Below the pieces are notes generated by a model. The model was not told the DNA's origin and ran no database searches. It saw only the letters and a list, made by a program, of their open reading frames with translations. DNA of 64,000 nucleotides from positions 19,901,541-19,965,540 of the forward strand of contig NC_133537.1 in NCBI RefSeq assembly GCF_048544455.1, in the 5' to 3' direction. The translations under genes were made by a program, and so were the position numbers. This document shows positions 24,701 through 35,823 of this stretch, piece by piece; the stretch's first letter is position 1; the number at the start of each line of letters is the position of its first letter. The DNA comes from Silene latifolia. Taxonomy: Eukaryota > Streptophyta > Magnoliopsida > Caryophyllales > Caryophyllaceae.

Positions 24701-25585
24701 AGGTCTTAACAAGATTGCACCGATAGATTCCTCTTCAGGAAAAATTTCTAGACAAATTTGAAATCTCTTGTAACCTAGTGGTGGCTGTGTGGAACCCAAA
24801 TGATGCCATTTCTTGGTTTTAAATGCTAGCTTTTCGAACATATCTGCAGCGAGTTAATTTTTGTATTCACCGTCTATTTGTTTATTTACAGTGTAAAAGA
24901 TCAGCAGGGCCTCTCAGTGATGCCTTCAACCATCGATCTGGATTCAAAGGACTCTCAATATTCCATCCTGAAACAACATATGTCATTTGACGGAACATCG
25001 ATGTCAGATTTCGGGGTTGTCTCTAATGATTCTTTCCTCAATCCTACACAGAAAAGTTCATATTTGGACTGTAAAAGCTACAATTCTTTGACGGAGTTCA
25101 ACAACCAACAAACCCAAGATCACTCTTCAGTCCGGCATTTCATGGAAAACTGGCCCAAAGCTCAGCCGCACCGTTCAGCTGCTCCCTGGTCTAAAGACGT
25201 GAAATCGGATTGGACCCAGCTCTCAATGTCTATTCCAATGTCAACTGATTTCTCATCATCCTCGTCATCGCCCAACCAAGACAAAGTTACAGTTTCATCA
25301 CTAAAGTTGTCCCGTGAGCTCGATCCTTCCCAAGTGGGTTTGGGGGTGGGGACGGGTGCGTGGGGAAACTCAATGGGTGGTCCTTTGGGGGAAGTTCTAC
25401 TGAATAATGCAAGTAACGCCATGGATAAAGGTGAAAGATGGGATGGAAGTCCTCAGTTCGGGGCTTCTCCGACAGGCGTTCTTCATAAATCTACCTTTGT
25501 TTCGGTTTCAAACAGTAGCTCGGTCGGAAGCCCCACGGGTGCATCCTCAAAGACCCTTGAGGGTGTAAGTGTTGTCGTATCATAG
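21713..25585 (+). CDS. GRF: Growth-regulating factor (GRF) transcription factor, four exons
   Basis: Exons 21713-22007, 22980-23204, 23737-24097 and 24892-25585, all with GT-AG introns and consistent phases, give 1575 nt and 524 aa, usual for the family. The ATG follows an in-frame TAG. The QLQ domain (about residues 118-155) begins [14 protein letters not shown] with Q124, L128 and Q131 and binds GIF coactivators. The WRC domain (about 188-232) has a C3H zinc site (C194, C204, C215, H218), the WRC triplet at 202-204 and a basic RGRHRSRKP nuclear signal, and binds DNA. The C-terminal half carries the family motifs WTQLSMSIP and GGPLGEVL, resembling AtGRF1/2-type proteins. The miR396 site lies in the WRC exon. 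GRFs promote cell proliferation in leaves, roots and meristems. No frameshift is seen. The subgroup assignment is inference. Confidence 0.96.
23889..23909 (+). promoter_or_regulatory. miR396 target site in GRF mRNA
   Basis: The sequence CGTTCAAGAAAGCCTGTGGA plus one more A, within the WRC-encoding exon, is the well-known site paired by miR396 in most plant GRF mRNAs (with the usual single-base bulge). It encodes the RSRKPVE part of the WRC domain. It implies post-transcriptional repression of this gene by miR396. Confidence 0.93.
24234..24571. repeat. Tandem 63-bp duplication in GRF intron 3, split by a MITE
   Basis: Copy 1 (24234-24296) begins TACGATATGTTGG and ends CTAAGAGCTTA. Copy 2 begins at 24297, is interrupted by the Stowaway at 24325-24532, and resumes with ATAGTTTTTGTGACGG up to 24571. 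The duplication therefore predates the MITE. Confidence 0.75.
24325..24532. mobile_element. Stowaway MITE in GRF intron 3
   Basis: 208 bp with terminal inverted repeats CTCCCTCCGTCCCGGTCAT / ATGACCGGGACGGAGGGAG and a TA target duplication (24323-24324 and 24533-24534). It is well inside intron 3 (24098-24891), away from the splice sites. A second member of equal length lies at 38753-38960. Confidence 0.92.
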
Positions 25586-27319
25586 AAATCCGATTCAAAG
25601 ATGTTTCCCATGGGTTGCTTTTGAGTTTTTTTTCCCTTGATGTCAAGACGAACAGCCTATTACTTTCCCGAAAGCAAGAAAAGAGAATTATGAGAATTCT
25701 GGGCAATCAAGAGGCTTGTTTGACTATTTTATTCTTCATTTTATGAGTGTTATCTTAAGTTTAATTTTCCCAAATATTTGATATTGTGGGGGTCGAAAGC
25801 TGATAGCTTAAACTTGTTTTTTTTTTCGGGGGGTTTTGACTTTTGAGGCGTGACAGATCGCTGAACAAAGTACACGGTGGTTATTTTGTACCTCTCAGTG
25901 ATAAATTTTGCACGAGTCTCGTCAGAATTCGGCTAAAATGTCGATAATTGTAATAGGTAAGTGAGGATTGAGTTGGATTTGGTAAAAGATATTGCATCTT
26001 TAGATGCAAGTTTCTGTAAATGAGTCTGCAGCTTGAGCTGTAACTTGGACATGGTCCTTTGGAAAAAAAATGATTCTACATGAGTTCTTTTGTAAAGCTC
26101 TTCAGCTACCTAATGATCTCCTTTACAAAGTTAACTTTGTGAAAGAACTCAATAAAAATAGCTTGGTAACTCTACAAATGAGCTCAATAAAAGTAATCTA
26201 GTATACATCAATAGGTTGTAATATCCACCTCTAGGGAGTTATTTTTGTATTACAAATTTCTCGTAACCTTTTGTTCATTTAAGCGATACAACAAGGAATC
26301 CAAATTAGCAAAGTCGATTTAAAACCATGACATGTGACAAAAGATGGTTATTGGATAAATGTTCTGCTTCAAACTTAAAAACAAACAGGAAAAATTATTG
26401 TAAAACAAGATACTAAATTACTAAGAATCAAGAAGTCAAATATCAAACCATACAATCGTCTTTAACTCGGGTAAAAGTAGACATAACCTGTTTCTATTGG
26501 CCATCACCCATCTGATAGTTCGGGTTAACAAATTCAGAGTTGGCACAGTCTTCATCATTTCCACATTAATACCATGCAAAATAACCATATAAAACGAATC
26601 TAAGCTGATGGTTGCAAACCTCACCCACTCCCTTGACTTTTTACTTAGAACTGTATACCATTCAAAACCACCCACCATCGAAACCAAAGCTAAGCTGATG
26701 GTTGCGAGTCTTGGCCCACTGCTTTGACTTTGTATTAAACTTCATACGATGCCTATGACATATAGGGAGTAGATGATATAAGCATATAAAAATCTTATTT
26801 TATGCAATCAATGAGAACCTAAAAGATTGGGATAACGAACACCAAAAGATGGGATACACGCAATGTGAAATGTGATGCAATGCTCCAAATACAAAATCTC
26901 TGATACATGGGCACAGTCGCACAGAGGAAGGGGGGACCGGGACCGGGACCAGGACCAGTTAGCTAGTTGGCAATATTATGAATTAGGAATAATGGGTCCC
27001 ACTAGTATACGTTTTATTTACCATAAAATTCAGGACTTTAATTTTAGGTGGACCTAAATGGTTCTGTCGGTTAAGCAGGCCTCAATTGTGATTCCTGTCT
27101 GGGCTCCAGGAGACTACCCCCCATTTCCCATCAACAGTAATTACCCACACCCACTGCATTTAACTGCTCTTTCTTTAACTAACGTTATTTCAATTCTAAC
27201 TTAACACCGTTTCTATGGATTTCCAGAAATAATCTTAACCCATTGTATTAGCAAATAAATAAAAATAAAAATGATTGATTTCTCTTAACCCATTGTATTA
27301 GCTACTGAGTTATATAATA
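25586..27319. other. 3' flank of GRF and intergenic DNA
   Basis: The 3' UTR presumably starts at 25586. AATAAA words occur at 26151 and again shortly after. A short block around 'gctgatggttgc' is repeated near 26604 and 26695. A G/A-rich stretch of GGGACC units lies near 26928-26958. No convincing gene was found. Confidence 0.5.
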
Positions 27320-28215
27320 CTTCCTCCGTTTCATTAAGTTTTTTACGTACTCTATTTTTAGCCGTTTTATTTGATTGTTTATGTTTCCTTATCTGGTGGA
27401 CCTCCGTTAATCAATTAATTGACTAAACTACCCCTATTATTACTCCTATTATTACTCCTTTTTTTTTTGAAAGAAAGGATCAATCATTAGTAAATAGTCA
27501 TACGACATCTACAACATGTGACAAATTTGAACGGATATAACTCGATTAGAGCCAAATGAAATAAAATATTGTTCAAAGAAAGATCTGTAAACTTGAATTG
27601 CTCCAAAGCACGCCCTCTATCATATCGCCGCAAACAGCTTTTCACAAGGGGATCATAGGATCTTAAGCCTTGACGAGAGACGATTTCATCTGACCAAATT
27701 GAGTGCAACCAATAAATTGACAACATATGTAATACCATATAACGATCTATTACGAAACCGATCTTCTGCAACTTCACCATATGAAGAACGACCAAAGCGC
27801 TCTTATCTATATTTCCAATAAAACTAAAACCTAGAAAAACAAGGACTGAAAAAACTCCGAAAATAGAGACAGACAAACGGATCTCACCAAAAGGGAGACT
27901 TTTATTGATTAATTCATAAAGTTTCATACTAAAAATTGATAAATAAAGCTTTTTGGGGGGCTTACCATCGATCAATAGTCGATGGAAGCCCCAAATTTGA
28001 TTGATGAAAGCTAGGGTTTTTTTAGAGAGAAGAGGGGAAGAGAGAGTTTTTTTTTTTACTATTATTACTCTTCTTTGGTGTTTATGATTTATGACTAAAG
28101 TTGTGGATCAGGGTATTTTGGTAATCTAACATATGAAAAGTTTAGATACCCCACTTATTTACACTTTTTTAACATTTGTGTAAAAAGTAAATGTAAAAAG
28201 TTCAATGAAACGGAG
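27320..28215. mobile_element. Stowaway/Mariner-like element with a gene-like insert
   Basis: Ends are CTTCCTCCGTTTCATTAAG (left) and, in reverse, CTCCGTTTCATTGAACTTT (right), with TA on both sides (27318-27319 and 28216-28217). The subterminal blocks match those of a 383-bp relative at 46328-46710. This copy is longer by some 500 bp and contains an ORF (27487-27975) with gene-like upstream sequence. Confidence 0.62.
27487..27975 (-). CDS. Hypothetical 162-aa ORF inside a MITE-like element
   Basis: The ATG at 27975 is preceded on the minus strand by a leader of gene-like composition (CTCTTCCCCTCTTCTCTC, then AAACCCTAG, then a pyrimidine/purine tract). The predicted protein is hydrophobic in its middle (about residues 35-55) and has no domain I recognise; a distant F-box-associated origin crossed my mind but cannot be supported. 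It is a candidate captured host gene fragment. Absence of introns and the TIR-bounded context argue against a normal gene. Confidence 0.3.
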   Translation of the reverse strand: MIDGKPPKKLYLSIFSMKLYELINKSLPFGEIRLSVSIFGVFSVLVFLGFSFIGNIDKSALVVLHMVKLQKIGFVIDRYMVLHMLSIYWLHSIWSDEIVSRQGLRSYDPLVKSCLRRYDRGRALEQFKFTDLSLNNILFHLALIELYPFKFVTCCRCRMTIY

Positions 28216-30163
28216 TAAATATATAGCAAAACTCAATAACTTTGCAAGAGAACTAAGTTCCTTTACAAATTAATTAAGTTAACCAAGTAACATTGAGAAA
28301 TAGTTCAACAACTTTGCAAATGAGCTCACAAAAATAATTTGGTTGTATATACAACAGGCTATAGAATTCATCAACTGAGATATACATTGGTTGTAAGTAA
28401 GATGTATAAAGGATAATACGACAAAATTATTGATGTTATAATTTTAAGTAAAGGTACATGACATTGAATAAGCCATATGTACAACGTTATTTGAGTCTTT
28501 TTGATAAGTCATAATCAGTGGTGGAGTCAGGCGGGACTAGCAGGGCGGTCGCCCCCATTAAACATTGAAAATTTTGATACTTTTAGTTGAAATTTTCGAT
28601 TTTTTCCTAGTTTATTCTATTACGTTAGTAGTTTGATCCCGGTGGAAATTCTTGTCCTCTTTAACGTCAAATTTCGACTCCGCCAGTGGTACTCATGACT
28701 GTAAAAGGATCGATTATAGTTTTCAAAAATAATCTAAAGATGCATATAACAGTTGTAAATAATAAAAAAAACTACGTTAACTTATTATTAGTCGACATTT
28801 ATAGTTAGGACACCAATTAAAATACTCTAATTATTTGTTATAACAAGGTTGTACTTAGGTCTAATATGTCGGTTGGGAATGGAATGCTTGTAATTGCAAA
28901 ATTGCAACCTTAATGATGGTGATCCAAATCTACAGTATAGTACAATAGTACTTCGTAATAGTTAAATAATGGGAAATAGGTGTCGTAACTACTGTGTAAG
29001 TGTGACTTTTAGGAAGGATGGCAAGTCTTAGACAGTACTCTTTGTGTAGAAAGAAAGAGTATTACTTTGGCTTTCAAAAATGGTGGTCCATCCAACTAAA
29101 TCAATTCCCACTCCGTCTTATATATTGGTTGACAGCTCTAAAGCCTTCTTTTCTTTTGGTCCTGCTCAAGTGCTCATGCCTCTTCATCTTGAATCAAAAT
29201 ATCAAATACTGGTATTGTATATATACTACATCCTATATTCCATTGAATAGTTTATATTTACTTTATTTTGTAAAAGAAAAATAAAGAAAATTTGAATTAT
29301 TGACAGGGACGGATGAAGTGTATTATACATAAGCTAAATATTATTGTCATAATTTACGTGTTTTGTATCCCATTACGACTCTTAAATCGTTCCATTTTAT
29401 AAACTTATAATTTGGTTTTGTGGTGGTGTTCATGAGACCTTGGCAATTAAGATGAGTAAGATGAGCAAGAGATAAAACATATAACAGCTAGTCTTGTTAG
29501 TCTTGCTATAGATGGATATAGCAAATGTTTTTCAAAATGCCAGATGAAGTCGTTGATCCACCCCTTTTTTACTCGAACCCGACCCAAAACTTGTATAAAC
29601 TTGACTCTTGTTTTACCCGGCCCAAAACACACCTGGCCCTTAAACCGCTTGTTCAACATGTTTAACAAGTCTAAGCATGAGAGAGTGGTGTTAAGACTTA
29701 AGATTTGGTGACATCCTCAAGGAGCCATCGGTCATCGGTAAAGCTGGCAAACTTGACCTTACTCGACAAACCTGAAACCCGACTCGGTAGAATCTAAACA
29801 ATTAACAACCTGCAAGCGACCTGGCCGATTTGTTTGCAACACGACACCCAATACAACCCGATGATCAGTGACTCGAATTTCTCCCGGACCCGAATCCGAC
29901 TCGACTCGATCTGAACCCCGACATGACGTTGACCCGATTAGATTAATGACCCGACTATTATTAATCTTAATATTGATAAAATTGAAAGCAATTTAGTGTT
30001 TAATTTGATACATTTGATTGAATATTGAAGTAAATAAATCAAATAATGGTCGAAACTAAATTTAATGGTAAAAAAATTGAAGTAATGCAATAAAATAACT
30101 ATATCCATTAATGGCCTGAAGCCGAATTCAGCTAGAACCGGGTAGGCGAAACCAATATGACCT
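28216..30163. other. Intergenic DNA with TE fragments and GACCC-rich sequence
   Basis: At 28517-28696 a segment bounded by CAGTGGTGGAGTCAG and GACTCCGCCAGTG is probably a small hAT-like terminal-repeat element, without a clear TSD. At 29560-29960 the sequence is rich in GACCCG/ACCCGAC words. Sequence near 28250-28340 resembles the GRF 3' flank near 26100-26220 ('tttacaaa', 'aaatgagctca'). No gene was recognised. Confidence 0.45.
28517..28696. mobile_element. Short element with CAGTGGYGGAGTC inverted ends
   Basis: Left CAGTGGTGGAGTCAG and right GACTCCGCCAGTG (reverse CACTGGCGGAGTC) are inverted repeats of the type common in plant hAT-like MITEs. The flanking 8 bp do not match well, so the TSD is not established. 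Confidence 0.45.
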
Positions 30164-30674
30164 TTAGTTATTCAAGACATGAACATTATTAGTTTTAATA
30201 AATTTTTGGCAATACATGATAATATTGCAAGTCAAAGTTTTGCAACGAAACTCAACTTTCTTAAAGACTTAATTCCAAAAGTTGATTTCATTAAGATTAC
30301 TTTTATTTGGTGGGATGTATGGTTTTATAGAAATGATATTATCTTTAATAATGTTCATTTCAATATCAACAAACTTATTCTCTTATGTTGTAATAGCATT
30401 AAGATTTAGAATGAGACTAGACATAAGGATCTCAACAATGCAAAGAAAGACGAGTTAGTTAGAAACATTACTAGTAAAGAAGAAATTTGGTGGGAGAAAC
30501 CTAGAAACAGTTTTCTAAATCTAAATTTTGATGGATCGAAAATAGATGGTAATAAAGTTGCTTTAGGATATTCTATAAGAGATCATAATGGTAAAATCAT
30601 TTTGCTAGGAGCAAAAAAGTGCGGCTCTAATAGTATTCTTGTTGCGAAAACTCCCGCTTTAAAAGAAGACATTT

Positions 30675-30676
<2 letters not shown>
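30164..30676 (+). pseudogene. RNase H-bearing LINE tail, first half
   Basis: Degraded coding sequence resembling the C-terminal part of plant L1-type LINEs: a segment with WWDVWFYRNDIIF (the usual linker after the reverse-transcriptase zinc finger) is followed by an RNase H fold start (NLNFDGSKIDG, GYSIRDHNGKIILLGAK). It is cut at 30676 by insertion of a minus-strand L1 and resumes at 33815. A weak 7-bp duplication, ATGACCT, lies at 30157-30163 and after the poly-A at 34170-34176. Confidence 0.72.
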
Positions 30677-30710
<34 letters not shown>

Positions 30711-30991
30711 GTGAAAATGTGAATATCATTGAAATCAAATAGAACCACCATACATCATTCCAACCTACACTCAAACTAATCTTCTTAATCTATTACATTA
30801 ATTTTGTGTAACCAAGCCAAACATTTCGATCTCCCCTTACCAAAGTCTCCTCTTGTCACTCTCCAATCGACCACCTTCAGACATTCTTAACAACCAAGCT
30901 GGCCGCAAAATGTACATCTCCACTCTACTCTTATTCCCGCATTCCCAAATGTGGTAAATAAGACCAAATCGCCGCCATAACCACCGCTTCT

Positions 30992-31354
30992 TCAACAGGA
31001 ACAAAGATCTCCACCGAATAAGCCAAGCCACCACATCTCCCTCGCCATCGATCGTAACCATGCTCGCAGAGCAAAGACGCACCGCAAGCTAAATGGGCAT
31101 TCAAAAAACAAGTGCCTATGAGTTTCCATCTGCATCCCACATAAGTAACACATCAAAGAAAGACAAATACCAAACGTATTCATCCTATCTTGAGTTAAGA
31201 ACCTTTGTTGAACAAAAATCCATGTATCGAAATTATGCTTGGGCACACAAACTCTATTCCAAACTATAGGAGCCCAATCCTTCTTCTGACAAGGACCAAG
31301 AAGCCAAGTATAACCCTTCTGAATAGTGTAGTTGCCATCCCACGCACCATTCAC
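30992..31354 (-). pseudogene. L1 zf-RVT (C-terminal zinc finger) region
   Basis: A 120-aa open stretch carries the plant zf-RVT pattern: WAPIVWNRVCVPKHNFDTW, a C-LCG pair and ETHRHLFFECPF. In intact elements it follows the reverse transcriptase and precedes the tail. Separated from the RT ORF by frameshifts. Confidence 0.8.
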
Positions 31355-31839
31355 AAAACCAGGTTTAAGCGACTCCTTAATCTTACTGATTTGTCTCCAT
31401 GCCCAGTGGAATTTCGAGAAGGCTCATATAACCACCAATTACACTCGCTTTATATATATATGATGAACCCACCGAACCAGAGACTCTCCTTTTTACCGTG
31501 AATCCACCACGCATATTTGCCAAGAAGAGCAAAGATTCCACAGAGAACAATTAACTATGCCCAAGCCACCATGCTCCTTTGGTAAGCAGCAGGTCTCCCA
31601 AGCCACAGGAGGGGAATGCTTGTACTGCAGTCCCCGCCCATAAATAATTCCCGCAGATGCTCTCCACCTTACGAATCACTCCTTTTGGTAATGAGAAAGA
31701 TCCTAGCCCAATACACATGCAATCGAGTAAGGACAGACTTTAACCAACACTAGCCTCCCAGCATAGCTAAGATGCTTAGCTCCCCAACCTCGAATCCTTG
31801 CTACAATCTTATCCACCACCCTACTACAATCTGCTACAC

Positions 31840-32646
31840 TCAATCTTTTATAAGAGATTGGCACCCCCAAATAACGAAATGGGAATTGTCCCAACTTAAA
31901 CCCTGCAAGCCTAACAAGATCGCAAAGAAGACCGTCATTAACACCATTCGATAAACATCAGACTTGGTCTTATTCATGCATAACCCAGATGCCTCAGAGA
32001 AGGTTATAAAAGCCCTCAACAAAATAGTGACAGATGGAATATCAGCTCTGCAGAATAATAAGAGATCATCTGCAAAAGCTAGGTGACTAAGCTTTAACCC
32101 CCTACACAGAGAATGATACCTAAACTCAGGTTTCTCTGTGACAACTCTCAGAATCCTAGAAAAATACTCCAGGCAAAGAGTGAAGAGCAATGGGGACATA
32201 GGATCCCCTTGCCTCAATCCTCGTTTACCCTTAAAATACCCAAACTGTGACCCATTCAAAGAAATAGTGAAAGAAGGTGTGGATACACACACCATAATCC
32301 ACTGGACCATCTTCTCAGGAAACTCCAAGGCAACCAACATATCTCTAAGAAAAGCCCATTCTATAGAATCATAGGCTTTTTTGAGATCAATTTTAAGCAT
32401 TGCCCTAGGAGTACAAGTTTTCCTCCCATAAAGCCTCACTAAATCTTGACAAATGAGAATATTGTCAACAATCTCTCTATCTTTAATAAAGGCACTTTGA
32501 TTCATGCTAACCACATCCATCAGAGCTCCAGAGAGCCTACTACAAATGATTTTGGAAATGCATTTGTACAAGACATTACAACAAGCAATGGGACGAAAAT
32601 CATGGACTGAGGAAGGGCAATCCATTTTTGGGATAAGAGTGAGCAT
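31840..32646 (-). pseudogene. L1 reverse transcriptase fragment
   Basis: 268 aa with RT motifs in order: DFRPIACCNVLYKCISK, SAFIKDREIVDNILI, LKIDLKKAYDSIEW (first catalytic Asp region), LRQGDPMSPLLFTL and FADDLLLF, which holds the catalytic Asp pair. The frame is lost near 31950, where the protein should continue towards the thumb and zinc finger. A matching continuation, GQFPFRYLGVPIS, lies in another frame at 31703-31894. Confidence 0.9.
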
Positions 32647-32812
32647 GTGGCATTAACTTGTCAGAATAGTCTACCCGTGGTAAAAATTCTTGAACAAAGC
32701 ATTAATCACATCACCTCCAATAATGTCATAAGCATCCCCAAAACCCAGCAGAATACCCGCCGGACCAGGAGCTTTCTCCACCGGAATAGAGAAGAGAGCT
32801 TCCCTAATCTCA

Positions 32813-33256
32813 TCAAGAGAACCGCTTAACCATTCCCCCGGCATGCTCGTAACTCACAACCTTACCAAGTTTAACTACAGCTCTACAAACAGGAGTAACC
32901 TTTGTGGAACTACCTAACAAAGCCTGATAGTACTCAACAAAAGCATGTTCAATGGTATTAACCTCAGTACAATTCACCCCATTCATATCATGAATCCTGA
33001 GGACCTTGTTTTGGGCACGTCTAGCTTTAATGGTGCTGTGAAAGTACCTAGTGTTATCATCAGCATAATTGACCCACTGAGTTTTGGCCTTTTGAGCTAA
33101 GAAAAGAATCCTGGCATCATCAAGCTGCTTATAAGAATCAGCAGCTATTCTCTCCTCATTTTGAAGTTGCACATTCCTGGGATCATTATGTAATCGCTTC
33201 AATAGTTTCAAAGCAAACATTTTAGCAACCAAAGCGAGAATTCTCAATATCCCCAT
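32813..33256 (-). pseudogene. L1 ORF2 linker between endonuclease and RT
   Basis: 147 aa with the family-typical AQKAKTQWVNYADDNTRYFH and IKARRAQNKV stretches that sit between the two enzymatic domains. Part of the same dead ORF2. Confidence 0.8.
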
Positions 33257-33666
33257 ACCTACTATTATTCAATTTTTTCAAAGGATGTTTCAGATTCTTA
33301 AGTTTTTGACCACTCGAAACATACAACATCCAGAAATAGATTGTCTCCAAACATCATTGACAATACTTTTAAACTCAGTGTGCTTCCCCCACATATTAAA
33401 ATACTTGAAATTACCCTTTCTTCTTTCAATATCAGCACCTAGCTCAATCAAACAAGGGCTATGATCATAAAGTCCCTCAGGTAAAAAAAAATGAGACCAA
33501 AGAGGGACCAGTTAGGATCCACTCATCATTGGCCAAAACCCTATCAATCCTACTAAATACCCTAGCATCACCTTGTTGTTTATTGTTCCAGGTGAAGTAG
33601 GCACCAGTAGAGACTAAATCATACAATCCACACACATCCACACATTAAAGCCCTTAACCTCAAAGA

Positions 33667-33814
33667 TCAGTCACCGAGACCCAATTGTTCATCCATAAAC
33701 AAAACATTATTGAAATCTCCCATTACCAGCCAAGGACCAGTGATATTACTTTTCATATTTATCAGAGAATCCCAAAGAGCAACTCTATCAGAGTCTGCAT
33801 TACACCCATACACC
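33667..33814 (-). pseudogene. End of L1 APE endonuclease domain
   Basis: The open stretch contains VYGCNADSDRVALWDSL and GPWLVMGDFNNVL, the conserved late part of the endonuclease. The apparent ORF continues to 33942, but everything above 33814 is the antisense of the host RNase H relic. Confidence 0.78.
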
Positions 33815-34170
33815 AAAGAAGACATTTTAGCAGCTAAATACTTATGAATCTCAAAGTTAATTGTGGAAGATGATAATTTATGTCTTATCAACTCAATTCG
33901 TAGTACTTGCCAAGTTCCTTGGGAAATTTCTATTATTATCAAGGATGTAAAATTAGACCTTCATTTTTTGATGAAGTGATAAGTAACAGTGTTTTTGTGA
34001 AGCCAACAAGATTGCTGACTTTCTGGCTTCTATTGGACATTCATGTTCAATTCTTTCGAGGTGGTTTGAAAGTCGGTTAATTCAACTTACCTCATTCATT
34101 CGAAAGGATGTGATAGGTTGATCCTACCCACGAGATCAACTTAGTTTTCTTACCTTATCAAAAAAAAAAA
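33815..34170 (+). pseudogene. RNase H-bearing LINE tail, second half with poly-A
   Basis: Resumes the frame broken at 30676: ALKEDIL continues as AAKYL, a stop where Gly is expected, then LIVEDDNLCLINSIRS and VPWEISIIIKDV, typical of the RVT_3 RNase H of plant LINEs. It ends with an RKDVIG-like segment and a poly-A run (34160-34170). Stops and a frameshift are present. Confidence 0.75.
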
Positions 34171-34176
34171 TGACCT

Positions 34177-34803
34177 AATCGACCTGACCCAACCCAAACA
34201 TGACCCGCTTACCACTTATAGCCATCGGTTATAGAGATGCTATTTAATAGGATAAAGTTATAAAGTAAGTAACAACATTTAGGCCCAAGATAGGTTGTTG
34301 AGTTTTAATGTATTTTACTCCCTCTTGTGGGCTTTGAGTGCACGGGCTTTGTCTAATACAGCCTTTTATTTCACAAACCAAAATGACAACATTTGCGCAA
34401 CACAACCGATGTGCGAAAATTTTCGCCCTTAACTACAAATCCTAGCTCCGCCACTACTTCTTTAGTCTTATTATGAGTTGTTTTGATACTGATGCTACTT
34501 ATGATTTGAGGTGAGTGAAGAAGAATCCTCGTATCAACACAAGCACGGAACAGTCGAAAACAGTGCCCACCTGACTCCTGAGTGACATATTCGATGGATG
34601 TCATACTTTCAAATTATAGTCTTTAAAAAGTTGTACATAAATATTGTATTGTGCCAAAATCGACACTATTTGACCACCAAATACAGAAAGGATCTATATA
34701 GATGCCATGGATGATTTGTAACAAACGCGAGAACCCATTGCCAGTTAAAATCTGCATCAGCTGAAACATCAATCAACAGTTCGACAAGAATAATAGATTA
34801 TAA
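34177..34803. other. Intergenic DNA, TE remnants
   Basis: GACCC-type words at 34177-34215. A block ending TAGCTCCGCCACTAC at about 34443-34457 is the reverse of a GTAGTGGCGGAGCTA element end. Nothing else was recognised. Confidence 0.4.
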
Positions 34804-34850
34804 CTAGTTTTAAACCCGTGAAATTCACGGGATTACAATTTAATTTGTTT
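34804..34850 (-). mobile_element. Helitron 3' terminus H5
   Basis: Minus strand: CCCGTGAATTTCACGGG hairpin, spacer TTTAAAA, CTAG, then T. The other end was not found; a related degenerate end (AAACCTGTGAAATTCACAG) lies near 36121. The interval between is AT-rich and non-coding. Confidence 0.6.
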
Positions 34851-35489
34851 ATAAATAACAGGTTTGTATAAATTTCTAGTTATGATTTATACAAACAATC
34901 ATTGGGATAGTAATAACAACGAATTAGGGTTGGGTATGTGTTATATAATATTTGTTTTTTAAATTTAATACTATAGTTATTATAACTTATGAGTTTAAGA
35001 AAATACCCCTATTAAATATTATATTATAATCCGTACAATTAATTTAAAATATAATACTTGTCATGAATGGTATGTGGGAACGGTGATTGCATTAGTCCAT
35101 TTAAACCTGTCAAAGCTTGACCTGACCCGTAAATCCGATTCGAGTCGTAACTTGACCCAACCCCTGCAAATCAACCCGGTTTTTCAGGGTCTAGGACCCG
35201 TAAATCTTGACCGTAAACTAATTTTAAAATCAATTTTATATACTTTTATATCATTTAATAATAAAATAACTTTCTTTTTATAATCTTTTGATATAATTAC
35301 GATATGTAATTAATATAATTATATCATTAAAATTAAATATGATTTACTTTTAAAAGAGATGTTTTTTTTTTGCTGAAAATGGTGAAATAAACGACGTTAT
35401 AAACTTTTATTTTACCCGTATTCTGATCCTGACCTAACCTAAGACCCGGTATATATTTGACGCGGGCGGTTTTCGACTCAACCCGTATT

Positions 35490-35524
35490 CTGACCCACCC
35501 CTCCCCCCCTCCCCCCCCCCCCCT
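35490..35524. repeat. Poly-C tract with G-quadruplex potential on minus strand
   Basis: Runs of C (6, then 14 or more) separated by single T. The minus strand would carry G runs able to form quadruplexes. It follows GACCC-rich sequence (35400-35490). Confidence 0.8.
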
Positions 35525-35626
35525 GTTTGATAGGTCTATAAGTCCATTTCTTGTTCATTTTGTCTATTTAATCTTTTTTAATAGCACATTTTTTTAAGGT
35601 TCTTACGTGTTTGATTATTATACCTT

Positions 35627-35823
35627 GATCTATGTTACTCGCACTCGTTTGCTTATATCGGACATGACACGGAGTCAGAGTATCGGATACGACTATTTTA
35701 TGCTAAGTTTTAAGTATTTGGGTCTAAAATGAACAGTCTATCTTAAGTGTCGTGTCGTATCCGAAAAAATACTATCGGATGCGCTATACGACAACTAAGT
35801 GAAGAGTCAGAGTAACATAGACC
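35627..35823. mobile_element. Small TIR element
   Basis: Left end GATCTATGTTACTC (35627-35640) and right end GAGTAACATAGAC (35810-35822) are inverted repeats. The interior contains inverted words TCGGATACGAC / GTCGTATCCGA. The flanks do not give a clear TSD. MITE-like. Confidence 0.5.

Larger units (their letters stand above)
30677..33814 (-). mobile_element. 5'-truncated L1 LINE
   Basis: Flanked by a perfect 15-bp TSD, AAAGAAGACATTTTA (30662-30676 and 33815-33829). The minus-strand poly-A tail is the long T run at about 30677-30710. It is truncated inside the endonuclease domain, so only the end of the APE-type endonuclease, the RT and the terminal zinc finger remain. Several stops and frameshifts show it is dead. 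Confidence 0.9.

Noticed and set aside
33816..33942. Upstream extension of the L1 endonuclease ORF
   Set aside because: Beyond the 15-bp TSD the sequence is antisense of the host RNase H relic, so the ORF joins two elements by chance.
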